DNA of 64,000 nucleotides from an uncultured Alphaproteobacteria bacterium. GTDB taxonomy: Bacteria; Pseudomonadota; Alphaproteobacteria; RF32; CAG-239. The stretch spans positions 1-64,000 of the forward strand of contig CAKQUE010000004.1 of NCBI GenBank assembly GCA_934277435.1, given 5' to 3'. Shown here in pieces: positions 56,552 through 64,000 of the stretch (positions are counted from its first letter, which is position 1; each line of letters begins with the position of its first letter). Both the position numbers and the translations under genes were made by a program. The notes under the pieces are model-generated. The model was given only the letters and a program-made list of their open reading frames with translations. It was not told the origin of the DNA and searched no databases.

Positions 56552-57259
56552 ATGAATAATTATAAGAAATTAGAATCCGGCCGTTCAATGATAGAAATGT
56601 TGGGCGTACTGGCTATTATCGGCGTACTGTCTGTTGGTGGTATTGCCGGCTACTCTAAAGCAATGAACAAATTCAAAACAAACAAAGTTGCCGATAATTT
56701 GGCAATGATTGTAACCAATATCAGAACTCTTTATGCTCAGCAAAATGATTATAGCGGTTTGACTAATGATACTGCTATCAATATGGGTGTAGTACCAGAC
56801 GAATTGATTAAAAAAACTACCAAGAAAGGTGAGACAACTGCAACAAAAACTTTGCAAAACGCTTTCTTAGGTCCTGTGTTTATTAGTTCAGCCACAGTGA
56901 AAGGTTTGGATAATGGTACAGATGATGGTGCCAATAGAGGCTTTGTCGTTGCAATGGGAGGTTTAACCAGAGAAGCATGTGTAACTTTGGCCACAAATGA
57001 CTGGGGTTCAGGTTATTCCTCTGGTCATGTTGGCATTAAAGCAGCTGGTGCTACAGGTACTTTAGCAGTAGATGACACAAAAGATGTTTTTGATAAAGTA
57101 AATTGTACAGGTGCAAAAGCTACAGGTAAGGGTGATAAAAGTGTAGGCTATGCCTGTGTTGGTGGTTCTGTTATGTCAACTCCATATAATGTTGCAGATG
57201 CATCATCCGCTTGCGATTGCGAATCAAATACTTGCAGTGTTATGCTGAAGTATTACTGA
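56552..57259 (+). CDS. Type IV prepilin-like protein
   Basis: 235 residues with a short leader ending in ESG and then RSMIEMLGVLAIIGVLSV: glycine at -1, glutamate at +5, and the hydrophobic N-terminal helix. The mature globular part is Thr/Gly/Ala-rich, and has C-terminal cysteines (ACDCESNTC) for disulfides. It would be processed by a PilD-type peptidase. It resembles pilins found in many copies in gut alphaproteobacterial genomes. It stands alone with a structured leader and a strong terminator. Confidence 0.85.
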   Translation: MNNYKKLESGRSMIEMLGVLAIIGVLSVGGIAGYSKAMNKFKTNKVADNLAMIVTNIRTLYAQQNDYSGLTNDTAINMGVVPDELIKKTTKKGETTATKTLQNAFLGPVFISSATVKGLDNGTDDGANRGFVVAMGGLTREACVTLATNDWGSGYSSGHVGIKAAGATGTLAVDDTKDVFDKVNCTGAKATGKGDKSVGYACVGGSVMSTPYNVADASSACDCESNTCSVMLKYY

Positions 57260-57363
57260 GTTTGGAAGAGCGTGACGGTTTGGGATACTAGTTGCAAACC
57301 GCCCGCACATTCCAAAGAACTGCCGTTACTCTCATTGTCTTATAGTCGGCAGTCTTTCTCCGG

Positions 57364-57397
57364 AAACGCCCTTGCTCCTAACTCGGGCGTTTCTTTT
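57364..57397 (+). terminator. Terminator after the prepilin gene
   Basis: AAACGCCC/GGGCGTTT stem, then CTTTTTAT. A second stem, TTCTCC/GGAGA(G), at 57410-57446 ends in a T run and lies at the end of the convergent gene. Confidence 0.8.
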
Positions 57398-57454
57398 TAT
57401 ATATAAAAAGTTCTCCAATCTGCTTTTTACAGAAAGGAGAGCTTTTTTAGTTTG

Positions 57455-58549
57455 TCATTTGACTGTACGTTTCAAAACTTCTAGCATTAATTGGGTAGAA
57501 AATTTAGAATCTACATCGTGGTTGGCCAAATAGGTTTCCACATAGTCAAATCGGTAGTTATTTACCCAATGCATTAAAACAGCAGTGCTTAAAGTTTGGG
57601 ATTCGGCCAGTGCTTGCATTTCTGTTGGAGCATTGCGCAAGAGCAGGGCATTGATAACGTCGTCGCTTAAGGCTTCTTGTCCGTCAATCAAGCGCTCTAT
57701 TTCATCCATATCGCCTTTTTGGACTACTGCCAGCTTGGCCTCATCACAAAGAGTTTGAATGTAGTCCAACAAACTCATAACGGCGCTGTGGCTAAAGTTT
57801 TTAGCAATTTCCAGCTGAACCGCGTCTGACATATAATAATTGTTGTATATGTAGTCATCCAACATATCTATGTCATCAGCGTAGCGGTGAATATACTTCA
57901 TAGCCAGTTCCGAAGAAAGATGCCAACAAGCAGCAAGATAACTGCTGGCTTTTTTGTAACCGCCGTCAATGATTTTTTCTAGAACAGAAGGTGGAAAAGC
58001 AGCATTTCTAACGTGCAGCATTGTTTCAATTTCTTCGTCATTGCCACGGTTGAGAATGAGCAATATCTGGGCCTCAGTGAGCGAAATATCTCTATATTCC
58101 AGAATCTCAATAATTTGAAAATGGGTAAAATTCTGCAGAATATAAGTCATATCTTCTTCAGATATTTTGTTTTCTTTCAGCAAGCTCAAAAGCGCTTCAA
58201 AGTGTCCTTGTCGAATGATATTCGAGGCGGGAACATCTAGATTTTTTTGGCATAACAAAGCGATTTCATTGCTCTGATTACGGTCAATAACCAGCTGTTT
58301 AAGTCTGGTATTGGCAATCTTTTTGTTTTTTAGCAAGGCCTCGATTTCATCGGCGCGGCCTCGTTTTAGCAGTGCTTCTTGTGCTTTGGCGGAAAAATCA
58401 CTAATATCTCCGGTGCTCAAGCGCGTCATGATGTGTTCATGGTCGCCGTTCAAAACCAGATAGTAGTCGTTTACCTCAAGTCGGGTCAGAATAAAAACAA
58501 CAAAGTGTTTTACTAACGCCCACAGCCATTTGAAAAAATGTGTAATCAT
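57455..58549 (-). CDS. Helical-repeat protein with N-terminal membrane segment
   Basis: 364 residues. An N-terminal hydrophobic stretch (FFKWLWALVKHFVVFILTRL) is followed by about ten helical repeats of roughly 33 residues, such as LLKRGRADEIEALLKNKKIA and LILNRGNDEEIETMLHVRNA, resembling DUF2336/HEAT-like solenoids. It may be a membrane-attached scaffold. Not assigned to a family with confidence. It is convergent with the prepilin gene. Confidence 0.6.
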   Translation of the reverse strand: MITHFFKWLWALVKHFVVFILTRLEVNDYYLVLNGDHEHIMTRLSTGDISDFSAKAQEALLKRGRADEIEALLKNKKIANTRLKQLVIDRNQSNEIALLCQKNLDVPASNIIRQGHFEALLSLLKENKISEEDMTYILQNFTHFQIIEILEYRDISLTEAQILLILNRGNDEEIETMLHVRNAAFPPSVLEKIIDGGYKKASSYLAACWHLSSELAMKYIHRYADDIDMLDDYIYNNYYMSDAVQLEIAKNFSHSAVMSLLDYIQTLCDEAKLAVVQKGDMDEIERLIDGQEALSDDVINALLLRNAPTEMQALAESQTLSTAVLMHWVNNYRFDYVETYLANHDVDSKFSTQLMLEVLKRTVK

Positions 58550-58658
58550 AAAAATATGGATTAAGTTAATAATAAAATTTAGGATTAAAATTTAACAGAT
58601 AATAAAATTTTTGTCAAGTCATGGCGTCAACAAAATGATATAATTTAGGCTCAACAAT

Positions 58659-58695
58659 AAAAAAACACGGTTACTGTATCATAACCGTGTTTTTT
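58659..58695. terminator. Bidirectional terminator
   Basis: AAAAAACACGGTTA/TAACCGTGTTTTTT, a perfect stem with an 8-nt loop, T runs on both strands, between the genes ending at 58713 and starting at 58549. Confidence 0.85.
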
Positions 58696-58712
58696 GTTTG
58701 GCTTATGTTTGT

Positions 58713-60866
58713 CTAAATGATGCCGATTAGAGCTTGCTTTATGTTTTCGGCAATATCCAGCCGGTAGTAGTTTTTATTTGAAACATTCGGCGTAAAATAT
58801 TCTTGAAGGCTAAGCGCAAAAATATTTGATTGCTGATTGATAAAATCTCGGCTCAAATTTATGGCGTCGGCGCGAGAAATCAAATATTCTCTAAAGTTAC
58901 CGACAGCGTTTTTGGCGTCGTTTATAAAGTTGTTATGTTCGCTAAAAATGCGTGAAAAAGCAAAAATTGTGCCAATCATCGCCACTATCAACAAGGCAGT
59001 GATAATACCGGTATAAATGCTGCAAAACAGGGCAATTAACATAATGGCCACAATCGAAAAGCTTTTGAATAGCAGACCAATTAGGCGGTATTTGAATTTG
59101 TGGCGTAAAATCCAAATATAAAAAGCGTATAACAAACTTGAAGATATCATAACCGTCAGGCTTTGCGCCAAATTGATGCTGATACCGGCGATGAAAAATT
59201 CTGTTAATAACAGCATGATAATACTGAAAACTATGTAACCGATATTTTGCATCAGGCGATATTTTTTGATTTGTTTTTTGATGCTCTTTTCAATTATCCT
59301 CTGGGTCTTTTTGAATTTCAAATTGTTGGTGACATTGATTTCAATTTGCGTGTTTTTGCGTGAAAACAAAATTCCCAAGGCTTTTTTCTCTACTTTGGTT
59401 AATTTACTGTTTTTGATGTTTTTAGCCACCAAAAAATAACGGTTATTTTCAGATATCAAATCAATGGCGTTTTTGCGATATAAATCCAAAAGTTCGGCCA
59501 CATATGCCAAACGGTCGAATTTACCGATTAAAATACTGCGCATTAAGGCTCCGCTGTAGGATGGAGTATATTTTTTGCGCTGTTCTTTTTTTAGGCTGAA
59601 AAGCGACAAGATAAACGATATCAAAATTGTTACGAAACCAAGTCCGGCGTAAACAATATTACCCCAATCATTCAAAAACGTGTTGAAATTTTTATCATAA
59701 TTTTTGATAAAAACATTTTTATCCATCACAGTAATAATGTTCATCTCTTCACCGTTATACAACGGTGTTTTATTAGAAAAAGCCAAAACATTTTTCGCCA
59801 AATTAAAAACGTTGGTGCGTTGGTTGCTGATATTTTTCCCTTTGCCGATGATAGCTTCTGCATCTCTGAATGCAAACCCTTGCGGCAAAGAAATAATGGC
59901 GTTGGCCGAAGTTATAAATGCATTCATAGCGCGTCCGGTCATATTCCAATCCATAAATATAAGATTGTCGGCGTTTTGAAGTTTATGGTTGATGATATAA
60001 TCAAATTTATAGGTATAAACACCAGGTTCAAGAGGTTGATTATATTTAGGTTTTAGCAAAATATCGCGGCTGCTTTCTTCGGTGATGTACGGAACTTTGG
60101 TGCCGTTGATGGTCACGCTGTTGAGGATAATTTCTATACGATGACCGCGTTTGCCTTGATAATAAGTGCGTTTAGGAAAAACACGGTTCAAACCATAGGC
60201 AAACTTTTGTCCGTTGGCGACAATGGTTATACTGTCTTCAACTTTGATATAGCCGTTGGATTGAATGTCTATATAGCTTAAAAAATACGGAATATGCTCA
60301 ATGGCCGGAGCTAAAATGCGGCGTCCGCTTGGCAAAGTCGCGCTGACAGTCGGGATTTTTTCTTCTTGTGTTTGTAAAGCTTCTTCTTGCGGAGCTTTAA
60401 TAAAGAATCGAGTTGCTGTTTTGGCGGCTTCTTGTTCGGCTTGTTGGGCAACATCGGCGGTTTCGCCGTCAGTCGGTGTTTGCGGTGCGTCTTTTTGGTG
60501 GATTGCCGCTAAAGCCTCCTCATAAATTTTTTCAAAAGTGCTTTTCTTTTCTTCTTTTTGACGTTCATAAAATTCCGGTGGCGGAACAACGCTGGTTGAA
60601 GATGGTTTGCTCCAGTCAATATCATCGGTCATTTCGGTATGAGCTGCTTCTTCAAATCTTTTTTTGAAAAATTCGCGCACGGCGTTTTCATCATCTGGAT
60701 CAGGCATTCCGGGCGGCAGTTCTAACGGGTTTTTATGTTCGGAATTGTTTTTGGCCTGCTGCGCCTCATAATCAGGCAAACCGGATAACAGTACAACGTC
60801 AGCGGTGGCGTCGTTTATCAGGCCGCTCAGAGCCAAAAAAGACATCGTTAGAAAAAATTTCTTCAT
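58713..60866 (-). CDS. DUF2207 membrane protein
   Basis: About 717 residues: signal peptide (MKKFFLTMSFLALSGLINDATA), an acidic low-complexity part (about 30-180), the extracytoplasmic DUF2207 domain (YIDIQSNGYIKVEDSITIVANGQKFAYGLNRVFPKR), one membrane helix (about 420-440), a cytoplasmic part with winged-helix character, two or more further helices, and a cytoplasmic tail. Function of DUF2207 proteins is unknown. Start at 60866 has AAGGA; earlier ATG lacks an RBS. It is divergent from the GlmU-like gene. Confidence 0.82.
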   Translation of the reverse strand: MKKFFLTMSFLALSGLINDATADVVLLSGLPDYEAQQAKNNSEHKNPLELPPGMPDPDDENAVREFFKKRFEEAAHTEMTDDIDWSKPSSTSVVPPPEFYERQKEEKKSTFEKIYEEALAAIHQKDAPQTPTDGETADVAQQAEQEAAKTATRFFIKAPQEEALQTQEEKIPTVSATLPSGRRILAPAIEHIPYFLSYIDIQSNGYIKVEDSITIVANGQKFAYGLNRVFPKRTYYQGKRGHRIEIILNSVTINGTKVPYITEESSRDILLKPKYNQPLEPGVYTYKFDYIINHKLQNADNLIFMDWNMTGRAMNAFITSANAIISLPQGFAFRDAEAIIGKGKNISNQRTNVFNLAKNVLAFSNKTPLYNGEEMNIITVMDKNVFIKNYDKNFNTFLNDWGNIVYAGLGFVTILISFILSLFSLKKEQRKKYTPSYSGALMRSILIGKFDRLAYVAELLDLYRKNAIDLISENNRYFLVAKNIKNSKLTKVEKKALGILFSRKNTQIEINVTNNLKFKKTQRIIEKSIKKQIKKYRLMQNIGYIVFSIIMLLLTEFFIAGISINLAQSLTVMISSSLLYAFYIWILRHKFKYRLIGLLFKSFSIVAIMLIALFCSIYTGIITALLIVAMIGTIFAFSRIFSEHNNFINDAKNAVGNFREYLISRADAINLSRDFINQQSNIFALSLQEYFTPNVSNKNYYRLDIAENIKQALIGII

Positions 60867-60951
60867 AAAATCTGTCCTTGTGTTTACAAATAAAATACTT
60901 TTGGCTATTATCATAAAAGATAAAGATTAAAAAAGTTATAAGGAGATACTT

Positions 60952-61677
60952 ATGAAACAAAAAGTTGCTGCTGTTATTTTGGGAGCCGGTAAAGGCACTC
61001 GTATGCATTCGGATAAACCAAAAGTTTTGATGCCGGTGTGCGGAAAAACTATGGTGCGCAGAATTATTGATACACTCGAAAGTATTCCGGTAGATGAAAT
61101 AGTTACGGTTATTTCTCCGGACGGAAAAGATGTGGCTAAAGAAGTGGCTCCATACGCAACCTGCGTGCAAGAACTTCAGTTGGGTACGGGGCACGCTGTT
61201 AATTGCGCTAAAGATTTTTTGAAAGATTTTGACGGCACTGTTTTAGTGGTGTTTGGCGATACGCCTTTAATCACTCGCCGTACTTTTGAAAAAGCAATCG
61301 AAAAAGTAGAAAACGGCTATGCGGTTGTGGTGCTCGGTTTCCGTCCAAAAGATCCGGCTCGTTACGGTCGCTTGATTATGAAAGGCGATGAGTTAGACCG
61401 AATTGTTGAATATAAAGATGCCACTGAAGAAGAGCGCGCTATTGATTTTTGCAATTCAGGCTTTATGTCATTTAGCGGTAAACATTTGTTTTCTATTTTG
61501 GCGAAAATTGGCAATAAAAACGCTTCCGGCGAGTTTTATTTGACTGACGCAGTGGCCGTGGCAAAACAAATGGGACTGAAATGTACAGCTTTTGCCGGCG
61601 ATGCCGAAGAAGTAGCAAGTGCAAATACATTGGAAGAATTGGCTCAGTTGGAAGAATTTTGCCGAAAGAATAACTAA
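60952..61677 (+). CDS. Stand-alone GlmU-type nucleotidyltransferase
   Basis: 241 residues. VILGAGKGTRMHSDKPKVL is the nucleotide-binding motif, then LGTGHAVNC, VVFGDTPLITRRTFEKA and EYKDATEEERAIDFCNSGFM, the features of the uridylyltransferase half of GlmU. The acetyltransferase beta-helix half is missing. It may make UDP-GlcNAc from GlcNAc-1-P, with acetylation supplied by another gene, or act on another sugar. RBS GGAG. Its stop overlaps the next ATG (TAATG). Confidence 0.82.
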   Translation: MKQKVAAVILGAGKGTRMHSDKPKVLMPVCGKTMVRRIIDTLESIPVDEIVTVISPDGKDVAKEVAPYATCVQELQLGTGHAVNCAKDFLKDFDGTVLVVFGDTPLITRRTFEKAIEKVENGYAVVVLGFRPKDPARYGRLIMKGDELDRIVEYKDATEEERAIDFCNSGFMSFSGKHLFSILAKIGNKNASGEFYLTDAVAVAKQMGLKCTAFAGDAEEVASANTLEELAQLEEFCRKNN

Positions 61678-62372
61678 TGGAACGAGTTTTCAGGTTAATT
61701 TTTGATACTTTTTTAGCCGCTTTTATTGCCTTTACTATTTATCTGATAGCGGTGCTGTCGATGTCGCCAAAAAACGATGCTCAAAACAGGGGGTTTATAC
61801 CCTGCACCAAAGAATTGGTTGTTCAGGTGTCAGAATGCGGCAGAGGCTCTTTGTGGTGTATGGCTAAAGGAATTTGGCAGGACACAAAGTGCAATGTCAA
61901 GGTCGTTGCGTCCGGCGTTAAAATGTGGATGTGGCGCGAACAGCCGACTCCGTGGGCCAATTATTTGTTTGTACCATCAGCGGCGGCAGAGCTGGATAAG
62001 GATAATCCATATACCGGCGTGGTTGCAGAAGATGTGCAAACGTTGGAAAGTCAGCGTTTGTTTATTGAGCAACATCAGCAAAAATTGGAAGAGGCTAAGC
62101 ATCGGGAATTAAATTTGAATGAGAATGTGCTTTCTGCAATTGAAAATGCCGAACAAGATGCAAAATATATTGAGGGAGAGGCGGACGAAAATCTAAAAAC
62201 GCCAGAAAATTACGATATCGGAGATGAAGCTTTTTTAGATAATATTGAAACCGATGAAAGTTCTTCTCAAAATGTGACGGCGCCGACATCGGTTGAAAAT
62301 AGAACTAAAGCGGTTTTGAAAAAAAATACAACAAAAAGTATTGAAAAAAAAGGAGAGGTTGATGATAAATAA
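61677..62372 (+). CDS. Membrane-anchored unknown protein, 231 aa
   Basis: N-terminal membrane helix (about 8-28, FDTFLAAFIAFTIYLIAVLS), a short domain with four cysteines (ECGRGSLWCM, TKCN), then a long acidic, charged and probably disordered C-terminus (about 130-231). It overlaps the GlmU-like gene by one base and pepF by 11 nt, so it belongs to this operon. No family recognised. Confidence 0.65.
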   Translation: MERVFRLIFDTFLAAFIAFTIYLIAVLSMSPKNDAQNRGFIPCTKELVVQVSECGRGSLWCMAKGIWQDTKCNVKVVASGVKMWMWREQPTPWANYLFVPSAAAELDKDNPYTGVVAEDVQTLESQRLFIEQHQQKLEEAKHRELNLNENVLSAIENAEQDAKYIEGEADENLKTPENYDIGDEAFLDNIETDESSSQNVTAPTSVENRTKAVLKKNTTKSIEKKGEVDDK

Positions 62373-64000
62373 AATGCCGGCTTGGGATTTGAGCGACTAT
62401 TATACAAGTATGAAAGACGCAAAAATTGCCGAAGATTTGGAAAGTTATAGACAGGGAACGGAAGAATTTGCCAAACGTTACAAAGGCAAATTGGCTGAAT
62501 TGTCGGCCGAAGAATTTTTGGCTGCTGCCAAAGATATTGAACGCCGTTCAAAAATTGCCAGCCGTTTGGGCGGTTTTGCCTATCTCAACATGGTCACACA
62601 AATGAAAAATGTTGAAGCCGTGGCGTTTTATCAGGATATTCAAGAAAAATTGACGGATTATTGCAAGCCGGCTATTTTCTTTTCTTTGGAATTTAACGCT
62701 TTGCCCGATGCCAAAATAAATGAGTGGCTGCAAAATAAAGATGTGGCGTTTTATAAATATTGGATAAAGCGTATGCGCAAGTTCAAAGATTATGAACTTT
62801 CTGAACCGGTGGAAGAAATTTTGGTTGAAAAATCTTTGACTTCTTCCGAAGCTTGGGTGCGTTTGTATGAAGAAACGTCTTCTCGCTTGGTTTATACAGT
62901 TGACGGCAAAGAATATAACGATGCCGAACTTTCTAAACTGATGTTGGATAAAAATCCGCAAACTCGTGAAAAAGCCGGCAAAGAACTGAATCGAGTTTTG
63001 AAAGAAAACGGACACTTAACGACCTTTATTTATAATATGGTGATGAAAGACAAAGCCATTGAAGATGAAAAACGGGGCTTTAAAACTCCGGTTTCTTCTC
63101 GCAATTTGAGTGAAGACGTTAGCGATGAAACGGTTGAAGTTTTGGCGCAGACCGTAAAAAAACATTATAAAGATATTTCTGAGCGTTTTTATAAGCTAAA
63201 AGCTAAATGGCTTGGGGTTGAAAAAATTGCTTATTGGGATAGAAACGCGCCGCTACCGTTTGCTGATGACACTACATATAGCTGGGATGAGGCGGTGCAA
63301 ATTGTGTTGAACGCCTATAAAGAATTTTCGCCGAAGCTGTATAATATCGCCAAAGACTTTTTTGACCACAATTGGATAGATGTTCCTCCGCGCGACGGTA
63401 AGCGCAGCGGCGCGTTTTGCAGCGGTCCGATTAGCGATGAGCATCCTTATTTGATGCTGAATTTTGTGGGCAAGCAAAACGATGTTTTAACCTTAGCGCA
63501 TGAACTGGGACATGGTTGTCATCATCAGCTGCGTTTGAAAAACGGCGAGTTGAACGAGCATTCTCGTATGACCTCGGAAGAAGTTGCTTCGGTGTTTGGT
63601 GAAATGATGGTGTTTCAATCCATGTTGCGCAATTTGCAAGATGACAAGGCTAAACTTTGCTTAATTGCCTCTAAAGTCGGCGATATGATTAATACGGCCA
63701 TTCGGCAAATTGCCTTCCATTTTTTTGAAACTCGTGCGCACAACGAGCGTAAAAACGGCGAAGTTTCGGAAGAGCGTTTGTGTCAAATTTGGCTGGAAGA
63801 AATGCGCGATAGTTTAGGCGATTATGTGGAAGTTACCGATGACAGTAAGCATATTTGGTCTATGGTCGGTCATTTCTTTTTCTTGCCGTTTTATGTTTAT
63901 GCTTATTCATTTGCGGATTGCTTTGTTAATTCGTTGTATCAAGTTAGCCAATCTGGCAGAGTAGAAAATTTTGCCGACAAATATTTGGATATGCTCTCTA
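62362..64000 (+). CDS. pepF: M3-family oligoendopeptidase F (cut by window end)
   Basis: 546 residues are visible, starting MINKMPAWDLSDYYTSMKD. The zinc motif is LAHELGHGCHH, with the downstream glutamate in TSEEVASVFGEMM; RSGAFCSGPISDEHPYLMLNF is the typical pre-motif of PepF proteins. It cleaves short cytoplasmic peptides. The usual length is near 600, so about 50 residues are missing at the end of the window. The ATG overlaps the previous gene and has AGGAGAGG as RBS. Confidence 0.93.
   Translation, partial: MINKMPAWDLSDYYTSMKDAKIAEDLESYRQGTEEFAKRYKGKLAELSAEEFLAAAKDIERRSKIASRLGGFAYLNMVTQMKNVEAVAFYQDIQEKLTDYCKPAIFFSLEFNALPDAKINEWLQNKDVAFYKYWIKRMRKFKDYELSEPVEEILVEKSLTSSEAWVRLYEETSSRLVYTVDGKEYNDAELSKLMLDKNPQTREKAGKELNRVLKENGHLTTFIYNMVMKDKAIEDEKRGFKTPVSSRNLSEDVSDETVEVLAQTVKKHYKDISERFYKLKAKWLGVEKIAYWDRNAPLPFADDTTYSWDEAVQIVLNAYKEFSPKLYNIAKDFFDHNWIDVPPRDGKRSGAFCSGPISDEHPYLMLNFVGKQNDVLTLAHELGHGCHHQLRLKNGELNEHSRMTSEEVASVFGEMMVFQSMLRNLQDDKAKLCLIASKVGDMINTAIRQIAFHFFETRAHNERKNGEVSEERLCQIWLEEMRDSLGDYVEVTDDSKHIWSMVGHFFFLPFYVYAYSFADCFVNSLYQVSQSGRVENFADKYLDMLS

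Overview
Organism. The 34-64 kb half reads as the chromosome of a low-GC alphaproteobacterium: the DUF177(YceD)-rpmF-plsX-fabH block, a BamE/OmlA lipoprotein, HemW, YqgE and type IV prepilins beginning with a RSMIEMLGVL core. That prepilin type and the base composition remind me of the uncultured gut lineages often labelled Azospirillum sp. (RF32-like); this placement is from memory and not tested.

Prophage, about 0.1-33.5 kb. Nearly everything is on the minus strand, so transcription runs from high to low coordinates. Entry module (33.5-30.4 kb): small ORF, DUF2924 protein, large serine recombinase, sigma-like factor. Early/accessory module (30.4-22.4 kb): replication-type proteins, phage-borne MetK, a ParB-methylase fusion, a string of small unknown genes with reiterated leaders and GC-rich hairpins, a C5 methyltransferase and one plus-strand DUF3489 gene. 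Late module (21.9-0.1 kb), lambda-like: terminase small and large, gpW, portal, S49 protease with a nested scaffold start, decoration protein, E-type capsid, head-tail joining, DUF6441, tail terminator, tail tube, G/GT chaperones with a -1 slip site, tape measure, a multi-gene fibre cluster, DUF1833, NlpC/P60 and TipJ. Three AT-rich cargo genes (Abi_2, PD-(D/E)XK-like, membrane/coiled-coil) and a secreted tandem-repeat protein interrupt the late operon; the three cargo genes are each followed by a terminator. No lysis genes or CI-type repressor were recognised.

Host region, 33.8-64 kb. tRNA-Met; YbhN-like membrane protein; Sel1 protein; Uup-type ABC-F; DMT-like protein; HemW; DgkA; Skp-like protein; DsbD-like reductase; YqgE; a short FtsK-like motor; BamE; YceD-RpmF-PlsX-FabH; tRNA-Ser; two related orphan genes; GreA with an attenuator-like leader; PMM-like HAD, FolA and ThyA; a GIY-YIG gene enclosed by inverted palindromes; a structured RNA before a prepilin; a helical-repeat protein; DUF2207; a stand-alone GlmU-type uridylyltransferase; and a PepF peptidase cut by the window end.

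Most notable. (1) Six copies of a two-box element, ACTGGA-N16-AGCATT with invariant spacing, precede prophage genes on both strands, and the same prophage encodes a sigma-like factor. (2) The Abi_2 cargo gene has its own promoter and a compact leader hairpin resembling AbiF-type RNA. (3) A roughly 200-nt structured RNA with mutually exclusive terminator and long-range pairings precedes the prepilin gene. (4) A 103-bp imperfect palindrome, identical in two copies, sits just after the stop codons of host genes.
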